From an uncultured Granulosicoccaceae bacterium (GTDB lineage Bacteria > Pseudomonadota > Gammaproteobacteria > Granulosicoccales > Granulosicoccaceae), in the NCBI GenBank assembly GCA_937951345.1, contig CALFCF010000043.1:1-64000 (forward strand): a DNA stretch of 64,000 bases, given 5' to 3'. Made by a program: the position numbers and the translations under genes. Shown one piece after another: positions 17,140 through 25,731 of this stretch (positions are counted from its first letter, which is position 1; each line of letters starts with the position of its first letter). Under the pieces are notes generated by a model, which made no database searches, was not told the origin of the DNA, and worked only from the letters and a program-made list of their open reading frames with translations.

Positions 17140-18810
17140 ATGACTGACCAGGACAAAGGCGCAGACACACTCGCCACCAGCAATTTCATCCGTACGATTA
17201 TTGATCGTGACCTGGCCAGTGGTAAGAACGGTCAACGCGTTGCCACACGATTTCCGCCGGAACCTAACGGCTACCTGCATATCGGCCATGCCAAATCCAT
17301 CTGCCTGAATTTCGGATTGGCAGAAGACTATAACGGCACCTGCAATCTCCGTTTCGACGACACCAATCCTGAAAAGGAAAGTACCGAATACATGGAGGCG
17401 ATAAAAGCTGATGTCGAGTGGCTGGGCTTTAAATGGACTGAAGAGCGGTTCGCGTCTGATTATTTCGACGAACTGTACAACTTTGCTGTCAAATTGATCC
17501 AACAAGGTCATGCCTATGTCGATAGCTCATCGGCTGAACAGATGCGGGAGATGCGAGGCACGTTAACGCAGCCCGGTGTCGAAAGTCCCTATCGCGAACG
17601 TACTATCGAAGAAAATCTGGACCTGTTCGAGCGCATGAAAAACGGTGAGTTCGAGGACGGCACACATGTGCTGCGGGCAAAGATTGATATGGCGTCAGGC
17701 AACATTAATATGCGTGACCCGACACTCTACCGCATCCGGCGCACTCCACATTTTCGAACGGGTGATGTGTGGAATATCTACCCGATGTATGACTACACCC
17801 ATTGTCTGTCAGATGCTATTGAACAGATTACACACTCGTTGTGCACACTCGAGTTCGAAGATCACAGACCACTCTATGACTGGGTGCTGGATACGCTGAA
17901 AACACCGGCACATCCTCAACAGATCGAATTTGCGCGCCTTTCGCTGGAATACACTGTGCTGAGCAAGCGACGCCTGATTCAACTGGTTGAACAGCAAGTG
18001 GTCGACGGTTGGGATGACCCGCGTATGCCTTCGTTATCCGGTTTGCGACGCCGTGGTTTTACGCCCGGGTCGGTGCGCGACTTTTGTGGCCGTATCGGCA
18101 TCACAAAGAAAGATGCCTGGATCGAAATGGCCATGCTCGAAACTTGTTTGCGTGACGATTTGAATGCCAATGCCGAGCGTCGTTTAGCCGTTCTTGATCC
18201 GATTAAAGTGGTCATCACTGATTTCAGCAGTGATACTGTCACTGAGCTGGTCTCGGCAAATCACCCTCAGAACGAGGCGTTCGGGAAGCGCAACCTGAGT
18301 TTCAGCAACACGCTTTTTATTGAAAGGGACGACTTCGCCGAAGAACCGCCGCCCAAATACCAGCGTCTGACACCGGGCGGCGAAGTCCGCTTGCGCGGCA
18401 GCTACGTCATAAGGTGTGAAGAAGTCATTAAAAACAGTAGTGGTGACATTGTTGAATTACGCTGCTCACACGATGCGAATACACTCGGCAAGAAGCCCGA
18501 GGGTCGCAAAGTCAAAGGGGTTATCCACTGGGTGGACGCAGCTACCGCGGTTGATGCGGAAGTCAGACTGTTTGAACCTTTGTTCACCACTGCTGATCCA
18601 TCGGCGGCTGATTCGTTCGAAGCTGTGATCAACCCGGATTCCAAGTCGGTACTGACCGGTTGCAAGGTGGAGCCAGCTCTGGCAGACGCAAGCCCGGAGT
18701 CACGTTTTCAGTTCGAACGACTCGGTTATTTCGTCGCAGATTGGCGAGACCACCGACAGCATTCCCCGGTTTTCAATCGCACGATCACACTACGCGATTC
18801 CTGGAAGTAA
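17140..18810 (+). CDS. glnS: Glutaminyl-tRNA synthetase
   Basis: 556 residues, the normal length. It charges tRNA-Gln directly with glutamine. Class I signatures are present: [22 protein letters not shown] near residue 40 (HIGH), [12 protein letters not shown], and the KMSKS equivalent [12 protein letters not shown] near residue 270. The C-terminal anticodon-binding beta-barrels end [12 protein letters not shown]. Its presence means the organism need not rely only on the GatCAB route for Gln-tRNA. ATG 17140 begins the protein as in other family members. An 8-base stem follows the stop. Confidence 0.97.
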   Translation: MTDQDKGADTLATSNFIRTIIDRDLASGKNGQRVATRFPPEPNGYLHIGHAKSICLNFGLAEDYNGTCNLRFDDTNPEKESTEYMEAIKADVEWLGFKWTEERFASDYFDELYNFAVKLIQQGHAYVDSSSAEQMREMRGTLTQPGVESPYRERTIEENLDLFERMKNGEFEDGTHVLRAKIDMASGNINMRDPTLYRIRRTPHFRTGDVWNIYPMYDYTHCLSDAIEQITHSLCTLEFEDHRPLYDWVLDTLKTPAHPQQIEFARLSLEYTVLSKRRLIQLVEQQVVDGWDDPRMPSLSGLRRRGFTPGSVRDFCGRIGITKKDAWIEMAMLETCLRDDLNANAERRLAVLDPIKVVITDFSSDTVTELVSANHPQNEAFGKRNLSFSNTLFIERDDFAEEPPPKYQRLTPGGEVRLRGSYVIRCEEVIKNSSGDIVELRCSHDANTLGKKPEGRKVKGVIHWVDAATAVDAEVRLFEPLFTTADPSAADSFEAVINPDSKSVLTGCKVEPALADASPESRFQFERLGYFVADWRDHRQHSPVFNRTITLRDSWK

Positions 18811-18825
18811 CAACCCGACCCTCAC

Positions 18826-18850
18826 AACCGCTGCCTGCGTGCCAGCGGTT
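18826..18850 (+). terminator. Hairpin after glnS
   Basis: aaccgctg (18826-18833) pairs with cagcggtt (18843-18850) around a 9-base loop, 15 bases after the glnS stop. No T-run follows, so it may only stabilise the mRNA 3' end. Confidence 0.35.
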
Positions 18851-19031
18851 CACCCTTCGACTACCCGTTAACCGGTGACGCGCAAGTGGAACGTTTCATT
18901 GACGTTCTGCAATTCTCCGACTATCTACATATACGGATATTCAAAAAACCCATCACGTTTCTCGGGCGGGAGCTGCCATCGCCGGACAGCTCCGTAACTG
19001 GCCTGTATGAACCGGTTGTGAACTTATCGGG

Positions 19032-20465
19032 ATGACTATGTTGACCACAAACCAACTGAAAAAAACAGGCATCGCACTGGCAGTTTCGGCACTGTTAGGC
19101 GGATGCGCATCAACCGGCAAAGTGGCACAAGTGCCACAACTGCCACTGGAGAAGATCACCAACACAGCAACCGAAACCGGTAGCCGTATCTGGGCAGGAA
19201 CCAAACACCTGTTCAAGCTCCGTGATCGCAGCAAAGACAATCAGGTTGCAGATGCGTACTTCGATGAGGTCGACATCGCCACAAAAGATATTGAAAACTA
19301 CGAACAACAGCTGGCCGAGGTGGATACGCAAGGCGTGGAACCGCTGCCCGAGCTACAAGTTATTGATCGCAACGACGGTGATGCCAGCAATGATCTGCTC
19401 ACTGTTGCAGAAGCAGCCGAAGGCGACCTACAACAATCAACCGTTGTCACACTCAATGAGATAGACGTCGAAGAAGTAACCGACGCTACAGAGATCACTG
19501 CAGCGCAGAGCAACGAAGATCTTTTTCACACTGTCGGCGAGAACGAATCACTCTGGGATCTCGCCAAAATGCTGACGGGTAACGCCAACAACTGGCGGAT
19601 CCTTGCTGAAGTAAACGATCTGGGTGAAGCAGGTGCGATCTTCGCCGGACAAACTATCCGCGTGCCAGCTGATCTGAAACGGGTGCCGAAGGACGGTGAC
19701 GAATCAGTCACCCTGGCGGCTGCAAGTGTCGACACAACTACTCGTTCGACACCTGAGCAAACTTCTGAGACTGTCGCAGCTGTTGATGTCGGGCCTACCC
19801 GTTCTTATAAAGTTCAGGCAGGTGAAAACCTCTGGTTTCTTGCCAAGCGCACGACCGGTAATGCGGCGAACTGGCTGAAAATTGCGCAAGCCAATGGTTG
19901 GGATGAAGTGCAGGCCAACTCTATCCGGTATGGCCAGGAAATCATGATCCCGGAAGCTTTACTAACCGATGAGAGTATCGCTGCACTGGATGCACCGGCA
20001 ACCGATGGTAGCGAAGACGCGGCAAAGGTGGCGGCAGCTGCAGCGGTTGCTGACGCTATTGAACCGGATACCGAACAAGCGACTGACGCGATCAACAATG
20101 ATGACGTCGACTTGAACCGGGCCACCGATGTGCCGGCAGATGCCGAAATCAGCATCGTTGAAGCAGGCTTTAAAGGCGAACCCGCCAAGAAACTGGAGTT
20201 GGCCGAGTCGAACACCGGTGAAGCAGAGGTTACAACCACTGCAGCCGCTGCAACAGAGGCCCCTGCTGAGCAGAACGGTGACGAAGTAATGGTAAGCGGT
20301 ACTTACTACCCGAAAGCCGTGTATAACGATGCAAACTTCTCATCATCGCTGTTGATGCGTGTTTCACCGGGTACGCGGCTTAAGGTATCCAAGGCAATGG
20401 GCCCGTGGTATGAGGTAGTCACCGAAAAAGGTGTCGGCTACGTACACTCCCGCGATACTAAGTAA
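19032..20465 (+). CDS. Lipoprotein with two LysM domains and C-terminal SH3-like domain
   Basis: 477 residues. The lipobox LLGGC ends a short signal peptide, so an outer-membrane lipoprotein is predicted. The first LysM domain is about 157-213 (FHTVGENESLWDLAKMLTG, ending AGQTIRVP); the second is about 256-310 (YKVQAGENLWFLAKRTTG, ending YGQEIMIP). A low-complexity Ala/Asp/Glu-rich linker leads to a bacterial SH3-like domain from about 418 (VSGTYYPKAVYN, ending GVGYVHSRDTK). LysM domains bind peptidoglycan glycan chains, so the protein probably links envelope layers. The next gene encodes a second lipoprotein with a clearly related SH3-like C-terminus. A strong intrinsic terminator follows. 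Confidence 0.85.
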   Translation: MTMLTTNQLKKTGIALAVSALLGGCASTGKVAQVPQLPLEKITNTATETGSRIWAGTKHLFKLRDRSKDNQVADAYFDEVDIATKDIENYEQQLAEVDTQGVEPLPELQVIDRNDGDASNDLLTVAEAAEGDLQQSTVVTLNEIDVEEVTDATEITAAQSNEDLFHTVGENESLWDLAKMLTGNANNWRILAEVNDLGEAGAIFAGQTIRVPADLKRVPKDGDESVTLAAASVDTTTRSTPEQTSETVAAVDVGPTRSYKVQAGENLWFLAKRTTGNAANWLKIAQANGWDEVQANSIRYGQEIMIPEALLTDESIAALDAPATDGSEDAAKVAAAAAVADAIEPDTEQATDAINNDDVDLNRATDVPADAEISIVEAGFKGEPAKKLELAESNTGEAEVTTTAAAATEAPAEQNGDEVMVSGTYYPKAVYNDANFSSSLLMRVSPGTRLKVSKAMGPWYEVVTEKGVGYVHSRDTK

Positions 20466-20488
20466 CACTCGTTTACATTGATAGCCAA

Positions 20489-20523
20489 AAAACGGCAACC
20501 CCTTGAGGTTGCCGTTTTTTTTT
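20489..20523 (+). terminator. Intrinsic terminator after LysM lipoprotein gene
   Basis: A perfect 10-base stem, aacggcaacc (20491-20500) with ggttgccgtt (20507-20516), is followed by an unbroken T-run to 20523. This is a textbook Rho-independent terminator about 25 bases after the stop. Confidence 0.93.
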
Positions 20524-20671
20524 GTCTTTTCCCCGCCGTATAAAACTCCCACGTTGTACTTCTGTGCTGGACATCACGACGAGAATGCGTAGCATTCGCG
20601 GTCCTCGTTGACGAAGCCGGTGTACCCTGCCCAACAGCAGAATACCCCGAGCCTCCGTAGAGAGGCAGGCT

Positions 20672-21340
20672 ATGAAAACTATGATGATTTCCTCACTTAC
20701 ATCAAGTACGTCCCGAGTCGTGACCCGCGTCATTGCGCCGCTGTCGAATACGTTCACTGCCGGGAGTGCTGATAGAACCTTACCATTGGCGGTCCAACCT
20801 GCATTCATTACGGCAGTGGTTGCGCTGCTGACCGCGTGCTCGAGTGTTCCTACGGCCCAGCTACCCGGCCTTGCTGCTGCGGATATTGTCAGTGATCAGA
20901 CGACCTTCACTACATCGCAGGACACCGATATCGTCTGGATACGCCAGCCGTTATCGCTACCCGGACCTGTCGTTGCCAAAGTCCACACATCTCCCGTCAC
21001 AGTGACGCGGCTGTTCGACGCACAACCCTATGACCCGGCACATGTTGCGGTGGGTCAACAGATCCCCAGCGGAGTACCGGACAATTTAAGTGACTGGGTT
21101 CAGGTATCCGGCAACTACACACCGAAAGGTATTTATACCCGTCCGGACCCGGGTTCGCGAATTTTGACGCGCGTAGCCCCCGGTGCCCGTTTGCGCCTGG
21201 AAGATTTGTTTGACGGGTGGATGAAAGTCGATACCGGACAGGGAATCGGTTACCTGCAAGCCATCGATGCCCGAATTTTGAGCGCTCGCAACGATGCAGG
21301 CCCACGTGTTATCCACAAGCAACAGAACACCAGTCTATAG
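20672..21340 (+). CDS. Lipoprotein with SH3-like domain, related to preceding gene
   Basis: 222 residues. A long N-terminal region (about 1-55) leads into the lipobox LLTAC near residue 56, an unusually late position that suggests the true start may be downstream. ATG 20672 nevertheless has a plausible ribosome site (gagaggcagg). Residues about 140-205 form an SH3-like domain (WVQVSGNYTPKGIY, then LTRVAPGARLRLEDLFDGWMK and GIGYLQAIDA). It aligns with the C-terminus of the LysM lipoprotein encoded just upstream. No LysM domain is present. Function is unknown; a partner envelope role with its neighbour is inferred. Confidence 0.7.
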   Translation: MKTMMISSLTSSTSRVVTRVIAPLSNTFTAGSADRTLPLAVQPAFITAVVALLTACSSVPTAQLPGLAAADIVSDQTTFTTSQDTDIVWIRQPLSLPGPVVAKVHTSPVTVTRLFDAQPYDPAHVAVGQQIPSGVPDNLSDWVQVSGNYTPKGIYTRPDPGSRILTRVAPGARLRLEDLFDGWMKVDTGQGIGYLQAIDARILSARNDAGPRVIHKQQNTSL

Positions 21341-21504
21341 GCAAAAACGGTGGTGCGACGTTGCTTGCTGAGGCGCAAGCCACCCTCGCTAACCGACAAA
21401 ATAAACCTGTTTCCGGCATAACCTGATTGATGTTTACTATCAACAACGATAATGAACATGTTTTTTCAGGTTAAATTGCCGCACCCAAACTCTACAATCA
21501 GCTG

Positions 21505-22008
21505 ATGAAACTGTTTTTGTTACGGCATGCGAAATCAAGCTGGCAGGATGATCAGCTTGACGATATCGAGCGACCATTGAATGGCCGCGGGTTGAGAGAT
21601 GCGCCCGTAATGGCTGAGCGTCTCAACGCCGCCGGACACACACCCGCGCAGATACTTTGCAGCCCCGCTGTTAGAACGCGCCAGACACTCGAGCTCGTAC
21701 TGCCAACATTCGGACTCCAATCCGAAAACCTGTCTTTTGTACCGGATATCTACGAAGCATCACCGGGCGTACTGCTGGATGTCATCGCACAGCGTGGCGG
21801 TGACGCAGAACACCTGATGGTACTGGGCCACAATCCTGGACTGGAATACCTTGCTGCGATGCTCAACGGCGGAGAACGCCTGTCAATGGCGACTTGCGCA
21901 GTGTGCGTGTTTGAAATTATCGGTATCAGCCAATGGCGAGAGATCAATAACGCCTCATCACGCTTGCTGATGTACGATTATCCGAAGAATTTGCCAGGAT
22001 CACGCTAA
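21505..22008 (+). CDS. SixA-like phosphohistidine phosphatase
   Basis: 167 residues, the SixA length. It has the histidine phosphatase motif LFLLRHAKSSWQDD at the N-terminus, then ERPLNGRGLRDAPVMAERL, the SPAVRTRQTLELV Arg motif and the second catalytic His in LMVLGHNPGLEYLAAML. SixA removes phosphate from histidines in phosphotransfer proteins (ArcB, or the nitrogen PTS), but relatives of the fold can have other targets. No partner kinase is nearby. It is cytoplasmic, with an ATG start and no signal peptide. It is the second histidine-phosphatase gene in the window. Confidence 0.85.
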   Translation: MKLFLLRHAKSSWQDDQLDDIERPLNGRGLRDAPVMAERLNAAGHTPAQILCSPAVRTRQTLELVLPTFGLQSENLSFVPDIYEASPGVLLDVIAQRGGDAEHLMVLGHNPGLEYLAAMLNGGERLSMATCAVCVFEIIGISQWREINNASSRLLMYDYPKNLPGSR

Positions 22009-22123
22009 AGCGCGTAATCTGCAAACTGTAGGTATTACCCGTTAACCACAGCTGAGCGACCGCCTACTTAAAAACCGATCGCATTAGCCGGATGCTGTAC
22101 GGGTATAGGAGACGCGGCAACGA

Positions 22124-22399
22124 TTATCGCTCGATTTTTTCGAGCACAATCGAAGGCGCATCACCCTGGCGGTAGTACGGGGGTTGTGTTTGCATGCTAT
22201 TGAAGGCACGGTCGCGCTCTTCAGAAGTTGTATACCAGCGCTCACCTGCCCAGTCATCTCCGAGCAAGTGCGCCGCAGCTAATGGATCATTTTCAGGTAG
22301 AGACACCCTGATCCCGAATTGTCGAACTGAATTTTCTGTACTCAAAGCAGTGAACTCCAAGGCATCGGATACCTGTTTTATTTTATCGCCCAATTTCAT
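22124..22399 (-). CDS. Small hypothetical acidic protein
   Basis: 91 residues (MKLGDKIKQVSDALEF at the start). No family recognised. It has a helical N-terminus, then LLGDDWAGERWYTTSEERDRAFNSM, which resembles a short charged helix after an aromatic strand, and a C-terminal hydrophobic patch PSIVLEKIER. No membrane segment or signal. It is divergent from a small lipoprotein gene with only 24 bases between start codons, so the two may share a control region. The clean start and protein-like composition support a real gene. Confidence 0.55.
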   Translation of the reverse strand: MKLGDKIKQVSDALEFTALSTENSVRQFGIRVSLPENDPLAAAHLLGDDWAGERWYTTSEERDRAFNSMQTQPPYYRQGDAPSIVLEKIER

Positions 22400-22423
22400 C
22401 TTTAACTAAATGGTACCAAGTCA

Positions 22424-22768
22424 ATGAAATCAGATGTTTTTGCTTTAACAATTACTGCTGCAACTCTGTTACTGGCCGCCGGATGTACCCAGGAGTCGCA
22501 GAACCGGCTGGGCCGTGCGGTACAAAACTGGACCGGTACAGATGGTGTCCTGGAAGTGTACGCCGGAGACAAGCTGGTTAAACGCTTTATGAAAATCGAC
22601 AAACTCACTACAGCGGCCGGTACGGATAACGGTATTGATCGTCCGTACCGATACGGCTACGGCATCCTGGATACAAACCTCAACGGTAAAGCTGACAGCG
22701 AGGAAGAAAAAGTCTATTTCGAGTTTAGTGACTATTCGACCAGCTATATCTTCTACGAGAGCCCGTAG
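22424..22768 (+). CDS. Small hypothetical lipoprotein
   Basis: 114 residues. The signal peptide ends in the lipobox LLAAGC near residue 21. The mature part contains VLEVYAGDKLVKRFMKIDKLTTA and an EF-hand- or dockerin-like loop, DTNLNGKADSEEEKV, that could bind calcium. No family recognised. It may be an outer-membrane lipoprotein of unknown function. It is divergent from the small acidic-protein gene at 22124-22399. Confidence 0.65.
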   Translation: MKSDVFALTITAATLLLAAGCTQESQNRLGRAVQNWTGTDGVLEVYAGDKLVKRFMKIDKLTTAAGTDNGIDRPYRYGYGILDTNLNGKADSEEEKVYFEFSDYSTSYIFYESP

Positions 22769-23314
22769 TTCAAAACCCTGCTATCGGCGTCAAAATACTA
22801 ACCCGATTGCAGCAAAAACGGGACGGGCTCCTATCGATATTTGCTTTCTCCAGAGTCGCTACTAATATCATTTGCACGTGCCCAATTATAAGGTGTCACG
22901 TTCTCACCCCCAATTGGGCTCGCATTTGCGAGCCCATTTTTTTGCCCCGATTTTTCGCTCGCGTCTATGTCGAAGCACGGTTCTCGGTGCCAAAACGAAC
23001 GGGTACCCATAGTTAAAAGAAACCGGCAATCGCATTATTCCTCAGAGTTGCAAACTACCGCCTGCGACAAAGACTTACCCGCAGCCTGATTCAGGTTATA
23101 ATAACCTTGTATTATCAATGGTTATTATCCGGTTGGGGGAATTTCACGCGCATCCAAAGCCGAACGTGAAGTGAACCTCAAAACGGTCTGTGGGTGCGCC
23201 CTTGCCATTCGTCATAAAAGTTCGTCACAAAAGTAAGTGGCTGGAAATCAGTTAGCGTGACTATCTGCACTCCGGTTACAACAGGTTACTGTTACATCAA
23301 GCGAGATTATCAGC
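22769..23314. other. Intergenic region with terminator and palindromic promoter-like element
   Basis: No protein gene is supported. A strong hairpin terminator is at 22915-22942. The palindrome aggttat-a-ataacct (23093-23107) contains a perfect TATAAT (23097-23102), and ggttat recurs at 23119-23124. It could be the promoter and operator for the IbaG-like gene about 210 bases downstream, although no clear -35 box is seen. A short untranslated transcript ending at the terminator is also possible. Confidence 0.4.
22915..22942 (+). terminator. Intrinsic terminator, isolated
   Basis: tgggctcgca (22915-22924) pairs perfectly with tgcgagccca (22926-22935) and is followed by a T-run. It lies about 145 bases beyond the nearest upstream stop, so either that gene has a long 3' end or a separate small RNA stops here. 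Confidence 0.85.
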
Positions 23315-23572
23315 ATGCAAATGGGTTTCTTCAACGATCTGGTGGAAAAGGCAATTCCGGGCGCACAGGCTGAAATCAATGGTGACGGCAGTAAGTTTGA
23401 AGCGCAGGTTGTCAGTTCGGCATTCGAAGGTAAATCCACGGTTAACCGGCACCGAATGGTTTATTCGGTTCTTGACGAACATATAAAATCAGGTGCCATT
23501 CACGCACTAACCATAAAAGCGTACACACCCGAAGAATGGCAGGAAGTACAAAGCCAGGCAGACGACAGCTGA
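23315..23572 (+). CDS. BolA/IbaG family protein
   Basis: 85 residues, the IbaG (YrbA) length rather than the longer BolA. It has the BolA fold signature FNDLVEKAIPGAQAEI, then FEAQVVSSAFEGKSTVNRHRMVYSVLDEHIKSG and the conserved IHALTIKAYTPEEW. The conserved His in NRHRMVY is a cluster ligand in BolA-type proteins. Such proteins work with monothiol glutaredoxins in iron-sulfur cluster handling. It is not next to murA or mla genes as in E. coli. ATG 23315 is used; a second Met is two codons later. Confidence 0.88.
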   Translation: MQMGFFNDLVEKAIPGAQAEINGDGSKFEAQVVSSAFEGKSTVNRHRMVYSVLDEHIKSGAIHALTIKAYTPEEWQEVQSQADDS

Positions 23573-23626
23573 TTTTGCTGCCAGCACCCGTTTTATAACT
23601 TTGCAGCAGCACTGGGTACAACCGCC

Positions 23627-24502
23627 CTAGGGCGGCAGACGGTTTCTACCGCTCCAGTCACGCGCAAACTGAGCAGCAACCCGGCCGCTACGGTTACCGC
23701 GCGTCAACGCCCATTTTAATGCCTCACCTCGCACTTCGTCGTCCATGTCGATATCACCGTAGGTCTGCAACCATTGCTTGACCGCCTGCAGATAAAGGTC
23801 TTGAGAGAACGGGTGAAAGCTTAGCCAGACACCAAACCGTTCCGATAGCGAAATCTTTTCTTCTACCGCCTCTCCATGGTGAAGTTCACCGTTGACGAGA
23901 CGGGATTGATCATTATCTGCCTGAAATTCAGGCACGATGTGGCGTCGATTCGAAGTGGCATAGATCAACACGTTTTCGGGCGCCACAGCTACGGAGCCAT
24001 CCAGCGCAGCTTTCAATGTTCGATAGCTGGAATCATCGGCATCAAAAGACAAATCATCGACAAAAAGAACAAAGCGCTGTTCAAGTCCGACCAGTGGTGC
24101 GACAACCTTTGGCAAATCAATCAGATCATGGGCATCAACCTCAATGAGTCGCAAGCCGCGCTCTGCGTACTTGTGCAACATGGCCTTGACCAGCGATGAC
24201 TTCCCGGTGCCACGCGCACCCCAGAGCAAAGCGTTGTTGCAAGGTAACCGGTTGATGAATTGCCGGGTATTGTTGTCGAGGATCTCTGCCTGGCGTTCGA
24301 TACCAACAAGCTGTTCGACCGCTATCGTATGCGGGGCGCTAACCGGCTCAAGCTCTCCACCACTATCATCGATGCGCCAGCGCCATGCCAGGGCCGTCGT
24401 ATCCAGTTCCGCGATAGCGTCTGGCGCGAAAATAGCATCCAGTTGTTCAGTAATTCGATCCAGTCGCACGAGTAACTGGTTAAGCATTTCTTTATCAGAC
24501 AT
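23627..24502 (-). CDS. DUF815 AAA-type ATPase
   Basis: 291 residues. The P-loop GARGTGKSSLVKAML lies near residue 95, Walker B FVLFVDDLSFD near residue 145, and a sensor-like IYATSNRRHIVPE follows, typical of DUF815. The N-terminus is a helical segment (MLNQLLVRLDRITEQLDAIF). The SLSERFGVWLSFHPFSQDLYLQ block is conserved in the family. The cellular role is unknown; members are cytoplasmic and often solitary, as here. Divergent from the following plus-strand hypothetical gene. Confidence 0.85.
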   Translation of the reverse strand: MSDKEMLNQLLVRLDRITEQLDAIFAPDAIAELDTTALAWRWRIDDSGGELEPVSAPHTIAVEQLVGIERQAEILDNNTRQFINRLPCNNALLWGARGTGKSSLVKAMLHKYAERGLRLIEVDAHDLIDLPKVVAPLVGLEQRFVLFVDDLSFDADDSSYRTLKAALDGSVAVAPENVLIYATSNRRHIVPEFQADNDQSRLVNGELHHGEAVEEKISLSERFGVWLSFHPFSQDLYLQAVKQWLQTYGDIDMDDEVRGEALKWALTRGNRSGRVAAQFARDWSGRNRLPP

Positions 24503-24663
24503 GTCTACGGATCATGGGTTTTAACAAAAAGATCTGTTACAGAACGGTGAGATCAGAACTTATCTCGCGCAGAAAGAGTCTACCTTAACAACCACTCGTC
24601 TTACATGGGAAGTCATCGAAACTTGGGGCATCCAGCACACTGGGCGCAACACCGGGGTTCACA

Positions 24664-25530
24664 ATGCAACAAACAAATCCAGCCGAAACAGCTAAAACCA
24701 CGCGTTATCAGAATCCGTCAGACTGGTTGAACCACGTCACTGGTTTTCTCGCCGGTGCCAACAATGACTGCCTAACGCGCCTGCGAACCACTTTACAGTG
24801 CAAGCACGTTGGCGGAGAACCCTCACTACTGGTACCTCCGGATCTTGCGCAGGATCAACCCGAGACGCTTGAGTATCTGAATAGCTTCGCCGCTGTCACC
24901 GCCCTTACACTGATCGAGGATCGGCGACGTCTGGCACTCGCGCCCATTGTTGAAAAACGTCGTAACGATTTGCCGGATATGGCGATGGCGTTCAGTATGC
25001 TGTTGCAGCAAACCGGCTTACCCGGCTCGTTGCCAACGTTGTCGTCACCGCACACGCTCGACCAGACAAGTAGAAAAATTGATATCACGCAGCTTTTAAG
25101 GGCTGCAAACCATATTGACAGTCAGTCAAGAAAGGTTGTCGTTGTACCTAAAGCGTTTGTGCGTGAGAGACTGCTGGAGCACGAAGACAGCTTAAGTGTT
25201 CGTGCCTGTAAATTAACGTTGACAGATAGCAGAACAAAAGACGAAGAAAATCTCCCGGTTAGTTTTGTCCAATATCATTCGTCTGATTTTCATGCCATCG
25301 GATACAAAACAGAAACCCAATTCATCGTGAGTGTGTACCTGGCAGGTGGCCCAATTGTAAAACCTGAGACCTGGTCATCGTTCGAGACACTGTCGCAAAG
25401 CCCGTTTCAGTGCCAGATCTTCGCCAGCCCTTACCCACGCCAATCATGTGCACTTTTTTATCGAACGTTCTATTTCGATCTGAACACAGTGCAAGCTGAT
25501 AGCGAAATCGAGACATCAAAAATAGCCTGA
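24664..25530 (+). CDS. Hypothetical protein
   Basis: 288 residues, no family recognised and no signal peptide or membrane segment. It has a predicted mixed alpha/beta composition, for example SQSRKVVVVPKAFVRERLLE in the middle and FQCQIFASPYPRQSCALFYRTF near the end. Codon use and composition resemble the neighbours, and the uninterrupted length supports a real gene. It lies between the divergent DUF815 gene and uup. I cannot assign a function. Confidence 0.6.
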   Translation: MQQTNPAETAKTTRYQNPSDWLNHVTGFLAGANNDCLTRLRTTLQCKHVGGEPSLLVPPDLAQDQPETLEYLNSFAAVTALTLIEDRRRLALAPIVEKRRNDLPDMAMAFSMLLQQTGLPGSLPTLSSPHTLDQTSRKIDITQLLRAANHIDSQSRKVVVVPKAFVRERLLEHEDSLSVRACKLTLTDSRTKDEENLPVSFVQYHSSDFHAIGYKTETQFIVSVYLAGGPIVKPETWSSFETLSQSPFQCQIFASPYPRQSCALFYRTFYFDLNTVQADSEIETSKIA

Positions 25531-25731
25531 GTATCAGGCCGCTTCTGCCAAACAGCGGTTAACCATGCCTACTCAGCACGTTTACTGTAGTTAGTTTTCG
25601 AGTGCTGTAGAATAACCGGGGTAACGGGCATATTGTTTACGCCCGATAACCTAACAACAACTATTTCTATCATCGCTACCTGGTAACCGATAGCCAATGT
25701 GACTGTCGGGTCCGCAGGTGTACTCCCGTTC

